DNA of 9,260 nt from assembly GCA_964506785.1 (NCBI GenBank), contig CAZDME010000050.1:1-9260 (forward strand). Direction: 5' to 3'. Source of the DNA: CAZDME01 sp964506785 [NCBI: uncultured bacterium] (GTDB lineage: Bacteria; CAZDME01; JAYEMH01). This document shows, one piece after another, positions 1-7,187 of this stretch. How positions within the stretch are numbered: position 1 is the first letter of the stretch; each line of letters starts with the position of its first letter. A model generated the notes under the pieces. That model saw only the letters and a program-made list of their open reading frames with translations. It ran no database searches and was not told where the DNA came from. The translations under genes were made by a program, and so were the position numbers.

Positions 1-285
1 CTTTCTTAAAGCAGCCAAATTCTGAGATTTTATTCCCCCGGGATATCCGGAATGGCGATAATAATTCTTCGCCTCTTCTTTGTTTCCAGTCACCTTTATT
101 TTTTCCGCATTTATTACCACGACAAAATCTCCCGTATCCAGATGAGGAGTAAACATAGGTTTATCTTTGCCGCGTAAAATCTGGGCAACCCTCACCGCTA
201 ACCGGCCCAAAATTAAACTTTCGGCATCAAATAGGTACCACTTCCGCTTGACTTCAGTTTTTTTAGGAATATAGGTCGTTTCCAT
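1..285 (-). CDS. rplM: 50S ribosomal protein L13, 3'-truncated by window edge
   Basis: L13 is an early-assembling protein of the large ribosomal subunit that binds 23S rRNA. The minus-strand translation from 285 gives 95 residues ending at the window edge. It carries family hallmarks in order: RKWYLFDAE near residue 15, LGRLA near 26, [18 protein letters not shown] around 37-54, NAEKIKVTG around 59-67, and [10 protein letters not shown] around 75-84. Bacterial L13 is usually about 140-150 residues, so roughly 50 C-terminal residues lie outside. I chose ATG 285 because the protein then begins METTYIPK, like other L13s, and the leader from the predicted start of transcription is about 29 nt. 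An in-frame ATG at 306 would add seven residues but leave only about 8 nt of leader. Neither start has a strong Shine-Dalgarno. The gene has its own promoter just after the priA stop. rpsI (S9) usually follows rplM, but that region is not visible here. Confidence 0.95.
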   Translation of the reverse strand, partial: METTYIPKKTEVKRKWYLFDAESLILGRLAVRVAQILRGKDKPMFTPHLDTGDFVVVINAEKIKVTGNKEEAKNYYRHSGYPGGIKSQNLAALRK

Positions 286-320
286 AGCGTATTTTTTCCC
301 GTACATAATTAAGAGTTGAA

Positions 321-349
321 ACTATACCAAAATTTGCAGCAATTGTCAA
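321..349 (-). promoter_or_regulatory. Near-consensus sigma-70 promoter of rplM
   Basis: On the minus strand a perfect -35 hexamer TTGACA (349-344) is followed by a 17-nt spacer and the -10 hexamer TATAGT (326-321), one mismatch from consensus. Transcription would begin near 314, giving a very short leader. The element sits between the priA stop codon (368-366) and the L13 start, the expected place for a new transcription unit. It indicates a housekeeping, strongly expressed ribosomal operon separate from the upstream acs directon. I see no hairpin terminator between priA and this promoter, so read-through is also possible. Confidence 0.85.
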
Positions 350-365
350 GGAGTTTTATTCTGTT

Positions 366-2372
366 CTAAAGCACCCGGAGGGGATCAACGTCAACGGAAA
401 TATTGATATCACTGCCCGGAGAAAATCTTTTGAAACCCGCAGTAAGAAAGCTCTGCAATTTCTTGACCTCCCGAGCTTTCAGGATAATCAATCGACGAGA
501 CTTCCCTTTCATTTTGGCATAGGCCGGGCTAACCGGACCCAAAATTTCCAGGCCTTTTTGGTCTTTTACTCCTCTCAGTTTGGAAAAAAGGCGCTGGGAG
601 GCTTTTTTAACCGCGGCTTCATCCTTGCCTCTTAAAATTATATTGGCGAAATGGCTGAAAGGGGGATAATTAAGTTCACGGCGGAACTTTATCTCCTCTT
701 GATAAAAGCTTCGAAAATCATCTTTCTTTACTGCCCGGAGGCTGGAATGGTCAGGATGTAAAGTCTGAATAATCATTTTGGTTCTGTTTCTCCCTTTTGC
801 AAGCTGATTGGCAAGCTGGCTTAAAAGTTGGAAGGTCCGCTCTCCGGAACGAAAATCAGGCAGATTAAGAATAACATCCGCTGATATAATACCCACCAGA
901 GTAACCTTAGGGAAATCCCAGATTTTCGTCAGGACCTGAGTGCCGATTAAAAAATCGCCATCTCCGTCTCTAAAACTTTTTAAAAGATTTTGATAATCCT
1001 TTTTCCGGTGGAGCGTTTCACTATCTATTTTTATTACCCGGCTTCCGCGAAAAATTTTATTAACTGCCTCTTCTACCTTCTCTATGCCTAAGCCAAAATA
1101 ACGAATATATGAACTGAAACAGCGGGGGCAAACCGAAGGAACTAACTGCCGATGGCCGCAATAATGGCAGCGGGCCATTTTATCGGCCTGATGAAAAACC
1201 AAAGGAAGATTGCAATTGGGGCAACGAATGACAAATCCGCACTGCCGGCAGGAAAGAGAAGTAGCAAATCCACGGCGGTTAAAAAAAAGAATAACCTGTT
1301 CCTTGTTTCTAAGCTTTTCCCGGATAGCCTCTTCCAAAAGTGGAGAAAGGATTCTCCGCGAAAATTTTTCCTGAGAAACATCAACAATCTCAACTTCCGG
1401 AAAGAAATTTCTATCAACCCTTTCTGAAAAAACAGCCATTTTTATTTTCTTTCGTTCGGCTCGATAAAAAGTTTCTAACGAGGGCGTAGCCGAAGTTAAA
1501 ATAACCAGGGCTTTATTCAAACGGGCACGCTCGACAGCTACCTCCCGGGCATGATACCGGGGAACACCCTCCTCTTTGTACGAACTGTCATGTTCATCGG
1601 TAAGAACAATCAGGCCTAAATTTTTAAAAGGAGCAAAAATGGCGGCACGAGTGCCAACGACAATTTTTACTCCCCCTTTTTTTATCCTCTGCCATTCGGC
1701 ATAATGCTTTCGGCGAGAGAGACGGCTATGTAAAATACCCACCTCCCGGCCATATTGCCGGCTAAGTCTTTTAATGACGGGTTCGGCTTTGGAAATCTCC
1801 GGGACCAAAATAATGGCTTGTTTACCCATTTGCAGGCAAAAATCAATCCCCTGAAGATAAACCTCGGCCTTTCCGCTTCCCTCCTTTCCAAAAAGCAATA
1901 TTACATCCGAAGCACCTTTCTCTAAGTAATTTGTAATTAACCTTAAAGCCTGAGATTGTTCTTTAGTGGGAATAAATTTACTTTTTGCCGCTTTAATCAG
2001 AGAAGAAAAAACCTTTTTTTCTTTCCCTTTAGGCTTTCCCTGTTTTACGGCCGCCGGTACGGCTTCAAATAAAGCTTTTCCCCAGGGGCAAAAATAATAA
2101 CCGCTTAGCCAGCGGGTTAAACGCAACATCTCTTGGTTGACTAAAGGTTCATCATCTAAAACCTCAAGCACCGTTTTGATTTTCTTTTGGGGAATAACGG
2201 TTTTTTCATCAACCCCAACGATAAAACCAGGAAGTATTTTTTTTCCAAAAGGAGCAGTTACCCTTTTCCCGACAGCCGCCTTGCCTTTCAACCCTTCAGG
2301 AATGAGATAATGAAATTGGCGCTCAAAAGGAAGGTCAAAGATAACCCGGGCATATTTTGGAGTTTTAGGCAT
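366..2372 (-). CDS. priA: PriA replication-restart protein with degenerate helicase motifs
   Basis: PriA (primosomal protein N') recognises stalled or repaired forks and helps reload the replicative helicase; normal family members are also 3'-5' helicases. This 668-residue protein has the whole architecture: N-terminal 3'-DNA-binding domain (about 5-105), helicase lobe 1 (about 135-330), lobe 2 with an embedded zinc module, and a C-terminal domain ending DVDPL. Eight zinc ligands are intact at C375, C378, C384, C387, C402, C405, C415 and C418, as are SATPSLE (294-300) and FFNRRGFA (363-370). However, Walker A reads GSGKAE (Thr to Ala at 169). The segment usually LTPQ after VPEI is KAEP. The DEEH box is TDEH (258-261). 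Motif V has KIWDFP instead of KGxDFP. Motif VI, usually QVAGRAGR, is QLANQLAK (519-526), losing both arginines. I infer a non-translocating structural PriA. The frame is unbroken, so it is not a simple pseudogene. ATG 2372 has an in-frame TAA four codons upstream and no clear Shine-Dalgarno. It lies 59 nt after udg. Confidence 0.93.
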   Translation of the reverse strand: MPKTPKYARVIFDLPFERQFHYLIPEGLKGKAAVGKRVTAPFGKKILPGFIVGVDEKTVIPQKKIKTVLEVLDDEPLVNQEMLRLTRWLSGYYFCPWGKALFEAVPAAVKQGKPKGKEKKVFSSLIKAAKSKFIPTKEQSQALRLITNYLEKGASDVILLFGKEGSGKAEVYLQGIDFCLQMGKQAIILVPEISKAEPVIKRLSRQYGREVGILHSRLSRRKHYAEWQRIKKGGVKIVVGTRAAIFAPFKNLGLIVLTDEHDSSYKEEGVPRYHAREVAVERARLNKALVILTSATPSLETFYRAERKKIKMAVFSERVDRNFFPEVEIVDVSQEKFSRRILSPLLEEAIREKLRNKEQVILFFNRRGFATSLSCRQCGFVIRCPNCNLPLVFHQADKMARCHYCGHRQLVPSVCPRCFSSYIRYFGLGIEKVEEAVNKIFRGSRVIKIDSETLHRKKDYQNLLKSFRDGDGDFLIGTQVLTKIWDFPKVTLVGIISADVILNLPDFRSGERTFQLLSQLANQLAKGRNRTKMIIQTLHPDHSSLRAVKKDDFRSFYQEEIKFRRELNYPPFSHFANIILRGKDEAAVKKASQRLFSKLRGVKDQKGLEILGPVSPAYAKMKGKSRRLIILKAREVKKLQSFLTAGFKRFSPGSDINISVDVDPLRVL

Positions 2373-2431
2373 GGGGAATATTTATGCGAATTCTTTGCGA
2401 CTTGGCTAATTTCTCTTTTAAAAAAATAAAA

Positions 2432-3169
2432 TTAACTCTTAACTTTTCCATACTCCGCTTTAAGTTTTTTCATATCTTCCCAGACCAGGCGTTTATCCTG
2501 CGGGTTACGAAGGAGATAAGCGGGATGATAGGTTACCAGAAGCTTCATTCCCTTGAGCTCAAACCAGTTGCCGCGTAATTTTCCGATTCTTTCTTCTGAA
2601 GTAAGGAGAGTCTGGGCGGCAAATCTACCTAAGGCACAGATTAATTTTGGGCGGATGACATCCAGCTGTTCCCAGAGAATCTGCTGACAAGTAGAAACTT
2701 CCTCGGGACTGGGGTCGCGGTTATTCGGCGGACGGCACTTTAGGATATTGGTAATATAAATCTCACTTCTACTTAAGCCAATGGCGGCAAGAATGTTATC
2801 AAGGAGCCTGCCGGCCCGCCCGACAAAGGGAAAGCCCTTTAAATCTTCCTCCCGGCCCGGGGCTTCACCGACAAAAACTAAATTTGTGTGATGATTGCCG
2901 CCGCCGAAAACCAGATGTGTCCGGGTCCTGGCTAAACTGCACCGTTGGCAGTCAGCATATTTATCCCTTAGTTTTGTAAACATTTCTTCTTTGGAAAAAC
3001 TCTTTTCCCCGCTATGGTCAACTTTTTCCTTAACCTGCCGGTTTGATAAAAAGGGGCGGGATTTGCCTATCCCTAAAAATCCCTCCCGGGAAATATATTC
3101 CCGGGTTAATTTAATTAAATCTTTTAATTCTTCTTTTGAATTCTGCCGGCACATAGCTTGCTTTTTCAC
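2432..3169 (-). CDS. Type-4 (Fe-S) uracil-DNA glycosylase
   Basis: This enzyme removes uracil from DNA after cytosine deamination, starting base-excision repair. The 245-residue product shows the family 4 signature: GEAPGREED (101-109) for the catalytic water/uracil pocket, GFPFVGRAG (112-120), TNILKCRPPNNR (140-151), and HPAYLLR (215-221). Four cysteines, C74, C77, C145 and C161, match the [4Fe-4S] ligands of family 4 glycosylases. An N-terminal extension (about 1-62) contains the helical ELKDLIKLTREYISREG-like segment that is common in long family members, which supports the long form. The start is a GTG at 3169 overlapping the RACo stop by 4 nt (GTGA), suggesting translational coupling; ATG 3154 is an in-frame alternative. 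No good Shine-Dalgarno precedes either. The gene continues the acs directon. It is sometimes annotated as a phage SPO1 DNA polymerase-related protein, but the four cysteines and both active-site motifs favour the glycosylase. Confidence 0.93.
   Translation of the reverse strand: MKKQAMCRQNSKEELKDLIKLTREYISREGFLGIGKSRPFLSNRQVKEKVDHSGEKSFSKEEMFTKLRDKYADCQRCSLARTRTHLVFGGGNHHTNLVFVGEAPGREEDLKGFPFVGRAGRLLDNILAAIGLSRSEIYITNILKCRPPNNRDPSPEEVSTCQQILWEQLDVIRPKLICALGRFAAQTLLTSEERIGKLRGNWFELKGMKLLVTYHPAYLLRNPQDKRLVWEDMKKLKAEYGKVKS
3085..3105. repeat. Perfect 8-bp inverted repeat inside udg
   Basis: The arms CCCGGGAA (3085-3092) and TTCCCGGG (3098-3105) are exact reverse complements around a 5-nt loop. 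In the udg mRNA the hairpin starts about 64 nt after the GTG start, in codons for REYISRE. A TTTTT run follows on the transcribed strand, but only after an AGGGA spacer, so it is not a canonical intrinsic terminator. It may simply reflect the xCC-CGG-Gxx codon context that is common in this window. Confidence 0.6.
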
Positions 3170-4821
3170 GAGTTTTCTTTTTGTGAAGGGAAAAGTGAAA
3201 GATCGGTATGTGGCAGGAATAAAGCCGCGGTATATTCATCCATAAATAAAGATGATGAAGCTAAATCCAAATAAGTAATTTTAGCGGAAAGCCGGTTTGC
3301 ATCCTCCCGGGAGTTTTCAAAAAGCAGGCAAAGCTGGGCCCCGGCTAATGAGCCGTTACCGACAAACTTGAATTTATCTAAAGAAAGACCCGGAAATAAA
3401 CCGATGGCAACGCCGTGATTTATATCCAGGTAATTGCCGAAAGCTCCAGCGATATAAATTTGGGTAATTTTATCGAAGGAAAGACTTAAATTACTTAAAA
3501 GGAATTTTTGCCCGGCAAAGACGGCGGCTTTTGTCCGGACTAAATTATCGATATCCACTTCGTTTATGGTAATATCCTCTCCAGTGGCGGTATCTTTTCC
3601 CCAGACCAAAACATATTCCTTCCCCTTTTTCCCGATTCTCAGACGTTCATTATTTAAATCCAGATCGATTTTCCCAATACGGTCAATAATGTGACAACGA
3701 AACATCTCCGCTAATAAATCAATCATCCCCGAACCGCAGATACCGGTCGCTTTCTCGTCATTAATTACCTGAAAACTTGGCTTAAGGTTTTTTGATTCGA
3801 TTTTTACCTTTTCAATGGCTCCGGGGACGGCCGGTTGGCCGCACCCGACACCGCCGCCCTCAAAGGCCGGCCCAGCCGAACATGAAGCCGATACCAGCCA
3901 ATCTTTATTTCCCAAGGCCACTTCTCCGTTTGTACCAATATCGATATAGAGAGAAACTTCATTCGATTTATTCATCCCGACGCTTAAGATACCGGCGGTG
4001 ATATCCCCTCCGACAAAACTTCCCACCCCGGGAATCAGATAGACTGCTGCTTCGGGAAAAACATTTAAGCCTAAATCTTTAGCCGTAAAAGGAGAATCGA
4101 ATTGGGCCCGTATAAAAGGATCTTCTCTAATCGGCTGAGGATTCTTCCCCAGCAAAAGATAAATCATCGTCGTATTGCCGGCACAGGAAATACAACCGAT
4201 ATCGCCGGATTCAATTTTGTGCACGGAAAATATCTGTTCCACTAATTCATTGATGGTGCCAATAATTAAATTTTTTAACTCATTTTGTCTTTTCTGATTT
4301 TTGGCGTAAACAATCCGGGAGATAACGTCACTGCCACAATAGTTTTGGGCATTAAAACTGGTATGTGTAGATAAGCTTTTCCCATCTTCTAAACGGATTA
4401 AGTTAGCAACTACGGTGGTGGTGCCAATATCAAGGGCTAACCCGTAAGGTTTTTCTTTCGATAAAGGAGTTAATTGCCAGATTTTCTCTTGGTCTTTTCC
4501 CGCCTTAGGCAGTTCTTTTTGCGGCCGAACTTCTCCGAGTAAGGATTCTTTGGGAATAAAAATCCTTAAGTTTCCCTCCACCTTGGTCATACAGGCAAGA
4601 CATATCCCTTTAGAAATCTCCTGGCTGGTTAAATGGGCATAAGGCTGGACTAAAGCCTGGCCATCTTCAATCTTCACCCGGCAGCGGCCGCATTGTCCGG
4701 TACCGCCGCATGGGGCATTTAATTTAATCTTCGCCTGAACGGCCGCTTCCAGAATGGTTGTCCCTCGAGGAACTACAACTGACTTTTGCGGAGGATAAAA
4801 AGTTATTTTACAGGATTCCAT
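3166..4821 (-). CDS. acsV: RACo/AcsV-type ATP-dependent corrinoid protein reactivase
   Basis: RACo-type proteins use ATP and an electron to return the Co(II) form of the corrinoid iron-sulfur protein to active Co(I). The 551-residue product begins with a plant-type [2Fe-2S] ferredoxin domain with ligands C38, C44, C47 and C77. From about residue 125 it continues with the DUF4445 ASKHA ATPase: ALDIGTTTV (129-137), SCAGNTTM (212-219), GSFVGGDIT (267-275), YIDIGTNGE (292-300), ATGICGSGMI (358-367), IAGAFGN (457-463) and GNGSLAGA (488-495). Characterised RACo is about 630 residues, with a linker and a middle domain between the ferredoxin and the ATPase. Here that interval is only about 45-50 residues, so the middle domain seems absent. 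The start ATG 4821 lies inside the end of acsC (19-nt overlap) and has no Shine-Dalgarno, implying coupling to acsC. The acs context supports the corrinoid iron-sulfur protein as partner, although DUF4445 proteins also serve methyltransferase corrinoid proteins. Confidence 0.92.
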   Translation of the reverse strand: MESCKITFYPPQKSVVVPRGTTILEAAVQAKIKLNAPCGGTGQCGRCRVKIEDGQALVQPYAHLTSQEISKGICLACMTKVEGNLRIFIPKESLLGEVRPQKELPKAGKDQEKIWQLTPLSKEKPYGLALDIGTTTVVANLIRLEDGKSLSTHTSFNAQNYCGSDVISRIVYAKNQKRQNELKNLIIGTINELVEQIFSVHKIESGDIGCISCAGNTTMIYLLLGKNPQPIREDPFIRAQFDSPFTAKDLGLNVFPEAAVYLIPGVGSFVGGDITAGILSVGMNKSNEVSLYIDIGTNGEVALGNKDWLVSASCSAGPAFEGGGVGCGQPAVPGAIEKVKIESKNLKPSFQVINDEKATGICGSGMIDLLAEMFRCHIIDRIGKIDLDLNNERLRIGKKGKEYVLVWGKDTATGEDITINEVDIDNLVRTKAAVFAGQKFLLSNLSLSFDKITQIYIAGAFGNYLDINHGVAIGLFPGLSLDKFKFVGNGSLAGAQLCLLFENSREDANRLSAKITYLDLASSSLFMDEYTAALFLPHTDLSLFPSQKENS

Positions 4822-6149
4822 ATTTTTTTGAAATAAGCGGGAATATCGGCGGCTTCATTGGGCCCGACCATAATTTCCCAATCAGGAAGTTCTTCCTCTA
4901 AATCCCCGCTTAAAACTGCAACGTATCCGGGGATAATAATTTTTTTGTGGCCGAGTTTTTCTTCCGGTTTGTATTTTTTTACGGCGGCTGCGATTTGGGC
5001 CGGGGTAAATTTTCCGGCGGCCCAGGCGGTTAAAACCGACATCCCTTCGGCTTCGACTATCAGCATATGAGCAGGCATTCCCCCGGCTTCGATTTCACCG
5101 GAGACAGTAAAATAGGTCAGAGAAAAATTAGTGGTAACAATCAAAGGAGAACCTGTTTTAGGTTCCCCAATTCCATAAAGGCCGGGTTCAACCTGAAGAG
5201 GTTTTTGCGGGTCGGTATAAATATTCTGGCGGACAACCAGAAGTGAAAGAAACTGCCAATATTTCAAATCGGGCAAAACTAAAATAGAAGCATATTTAAG
5301 AATCCCTAAACTGGCTTTTATCCCGGCTTTAAACGAATCCTGGTCATTTATGAATAATATAGCGGGAAAACCCAAGGGACGAAAATTCTCTTTTATGGCC
5401 AGGCGGCGAATCTGGGTTAAATCGGCCAGATTGGATTTAAGTGAGCCTTCCGGAACCTCCAAAACTAAATTATCAATCCCCATCTCTTTAAATCTCTTCG
5501 ACCGCTCGGCCAAATCTGATAGAGATTTACCCGAGATAACCAAGGGAGAGGCAAATTTTTTAGAAAGTTCGGCCAAAACGGCGAAATCTTTATTGTCCCG
5601 GCTGTAAATCAGGGTATTCTGCGGTGAAACCTCCAGGGCCGCCTCCAGAATCTCCGTTTCTTTAACTATCAGGAGCAAGGGTTTTGAGGATATTTTCCTT
5701 ATCTCTTTGACAGTTTCAACAAATCTTTCTTTCTTGCCTCTTTTCGAACTGAGGGCAATCATTTCTATGCGTAACTCTTCCCCGACCCGCTCGAATTTAT
5801 ATGTTTCAATTTTATTAACGAGTTTCTTTATTTCCTGCATGTCCAAATCATCGCCGATTTCAACGGCTATCAGAGTCGGATTAAAAAAAGTCTTTTCGTG
5901 GCGGAAAAGGACCGTTTCGTGCCCGATTGAACGCGCCTCCCGGCCGGAACCAAGGGTGACAAGCTTAATCGGCGGAGTGGTCGCCTCCAATAAAGAAGCT
6001 TTGGCTTGAGGAGAGATATCCGGACAATCCTCAATGGAGGCTTTCTTGGTCGTCAGTTTCATGGCAAAGGCCAAACAGGTCGGACAACCGCATTTACCGC
6101 AATTGGTCTTGGGCAATAATTTGTAAATATCTAAGGCGTTTAATCCCAT
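4803..6149 (-). CDS. acsC: Corrinoid iron-sulfur protein large subunit (CODH/ACS gamma)
   Basis: AcsC carries the [4Fe-4S] cluster and, with AcsD, the cobamide that takes the methyl group from methyl-tetrahydrofolate and hands it to acetyl-CoA synthase. The 448 residues match the usual length of about 446. The N-terminus has the cluster motif with C17, C20, C25 and C42, in the context LLPKTNCGKCGCPTC. A TIM-barrel-like middle region follows (about 60-325). The C-terminal corrinoid domain holds TTNFSLTYF (339-347), SGEIEAGGMPAH (350-361) and IIPGYVAVLSGDLEEELP (405-422). It overlaps acsD by 10 nt and the RACo gene by 19 nt. A good ribosome site, GGAAGGG, precedes ATG 6149 by 8 nt, supporting the start. 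No key residue is missing. Confidence 0.97.
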   Translation of the reverse strand: MGLNALDIYKLLPKTNCGKCGCPTCLAFAMKLTTKKASIEDCPDISPQAKASLLEATTPPIKLVTLGSGREARSIGHETVLFRHEKTFFNPTLIAVEIGDDLDMQEIKKLVNKIETYKFERVGEELRIEMIALSSKRGKKERFVETVKEIRKISSKPLLLIVKETEILEAALEVSPQNTLIYSRDNKDFAVLAELSKKFASPLVISGKSLSDLAERSKRFKEMGIDNLVLEVPEGSLKSNLADLTQIRRLAIKENFRPLGFPAILFINDQDSFKAGIKASLGILKYASILVLPDLKYWQFLSLLVVRQNIYTDPQKPLQVEPGLYGIGEPKTGSPLIVTTNFSLTYFTVSGEIEAGGMPAHMLIVEAEGMSVLTAWAAGKFTPAQIAAAVKKYKPEEKLGHKKIIIPGYVAVLSGDLEEELPDWEIMVGPNEAADIPAYFKKIWNPVK

Positions 6150-7126
6150 GAAAATTTCCCTTCCATTAAATCTTTTATGGCCTCTTTAAGCAGACGAACC
6201 GATTGGGGATGCCGAACAACTAAAATATCGGCTCCGGCTTGAAACAGGGAAAAAGCGTTAATTACTTCCCAGAGGATGCCTCTTTTTTCCTCATCTCCCC
6301 AGAGGGACATTTCTTTTTCTTTGAGCTTTACTTCTTTTACCTTCCAAGCTTCAGTGCCAACATCACAATAGAAAGGCATGGCTAACATCTCATCCCCCAT
6401 CAATCCACCCAGCCTGATGCGTTCCATAACCGAATAGGTATATTCCAAACCATAACCCAAACCGCCCGCCAAAGGGTCAATAACGATTCTATCCAAAGGA
6501 AGATGCAATTCACTGATAAGAATATTTAACTGCTTGGCAATATTGACATCAATGGGCGATTGAGCAATAATATTATGCCCGTTAGCCAAACAATTAGCGA
6601 CGAGGCTGCGGTAATTATCTTCTTTAGCCGTGGATAACAGGCATTTTTCTCCCCGAGCCGCCTCACCGCATTTAATAAGAACCTCATTTTCCTTTTCATA
6701 AGGACCCGGACCGACAATTATTAAAGGGAGCTTGACGGTTTCAATCATTTCTTTAACCAATGAAGCCGCCTCCTCAGCCGTCTTATTTTCTTTCTCCGGA
6801 TGGGTCCCCATAAGTTTTAGACAAATTAAATCAGCGCCAAAATTTTCAACGGCCCGTTTACCCCAGTCAACGGAATCAGCATAGGTTTTCCCATAAGCCT
6901 TGTTTAAGGCATCCGGCCAATCTTTAGGCGGGGTGTCCCAGACTTCTAAAGCTACCAAAGGATAATTCGGAATTTTTCCTTCAAAATGCAAAAACGGCAG
7001 GGTTTCTTCACCGCCAATTTTAAAAATCCGGGAGGAATGCCCTCCCTCGTTCTGCCCTGTTCCAAGGATTACCTCAGTCATTTTTTTTAGCCATTTTTCT
7101 TTGTGAAGCTCTATTTTTTCAGCCAT
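6140..7126 (-). CDS. acsD: Corrinoid iron-sulfur protein small subunit (CODH/ACS delta)
   Basis: AcsD is the TIM-barrel partner of AcsC; together they sandwich the cobamide that shuttles methyl groups in the Wood-Ljungdahl pathway. The 328-residue product agrees with family size (about 310-325). Recognisable blocks are ILGTGQNEGGHSSRIFKIGG (20-39), PLVALEVWDTPPKDWP (56-71), LICLKLMGTHPE (100-111), PLIIVGPGP (134-142), IVIDPLAGGLGYGLEYTYS (215-233), and MPFYCDVGTEAWKVKEV (251-267). ATG 7126 is supported by AGGGA nine bases upstream; a later ATG at residue 16 would remove conserved N-terminal sequence. It begins 61 nt after acsB and its last 10 nt overlap acsC. The order D then C is the reverse of the acsC-acsD order in Moorella-type clusters. 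Confidence 0.97.
   Translation of the reverse strand: MAEKIELHKEKWLKKMTEVILGTGQNEGGHSSRIFKIGGEETLPFLHFEGKIPNYPLVALEVWDTPPKDWPDALNKAYGKTYADSVDWGKRAVENFGADLICLKLMGTHPEKENKTAEEAASLVKEMIETVKLPLIIVGPGPYEKENEVLIKCGEAARGEKCLLSTAKEDNYRSLVANCLANGHNIIAQSPIDVNIAKQLNILISELHLPLDRIVIDPLAGGLGYGLEYTYSVMERIRLGGLMGDEMLAMPFYCDVGTEAWKVKEVKLKEKEMSLWGDEEKRGILWEVINAFSLFQAGADILVVRHPQSVRLLKEAIKDLMEGKFSWD
6158..6164 (-). promoter_or_regulatory. Ribosome binding site of acsC
   Basis: GGAAGGG on the minus strand lies 8 nt before ATG 6149 and within the 3' end of acsD. It is one of the two clearest Shine-Dalgarno sequences here and fixes the acsC start. Confidence 0.75.
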
Positions 7127-7135
7127 GTTATTCTT

Positions 7136-7140
7136 TCCCT
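7136..7140 (-). promoter_or_regulatory. Ribosome binding site of acsD
   Basis: AGGGA on the minus strand lies 9 nt upstream of ATG 7126, in the 61-nt gap after acsB. It decides for the longer acsD start over the in-frame ATG at residue 16. The rest of the gap (7141-7187) shows no terminator-like hairpin with a T-run and no convincing promoter, so acsB and acsD are probably co-transcribed. Confidence 0.7.
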
Positions 7141-7187
7141 ATACAAAACTGAATTTTGAAAATCGCCGGCGGCCCAGAGAAAATAAT

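Noticed and set aside
366-2372. priA as a pseudogene
   Set aside because: The frame is unbroken over 668 codons and retains all eight zinc cysteines, the end domains and several helicase-fold motifs, so selective loss of the motor fits better than decay.
2373-2431. Promoter or leaderless start for priA in the AT-rich 59-nt gap
   Set aside because: A TAAATA-like -10 lies close to the ATG but the position 17 nt upstream does not resemble a -35 element.
2432-2983. Shorter udg beginning at ATG 2983, just before the first Fe-S cysteine pair
   Set aside because: The upstream 62 residues contain a helical segment typical of long family 4 glycosylases, and the GTG overlap with the RACo stop supports the long form.
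2895-3245. Plus-strand open frame of 116 codons across the udg/RACo junction
   Set aside because: It is antisense to two confidently identified genes and its translation resembles no family.
7127-7187. Internal promoter or terminator between acsB and acsD
   Set aside because: A TATAGG-like hexamer and a weak AT-rich dyad are present, but there is no matching -35 at proper spacing and no GC stem followed by a T-run.
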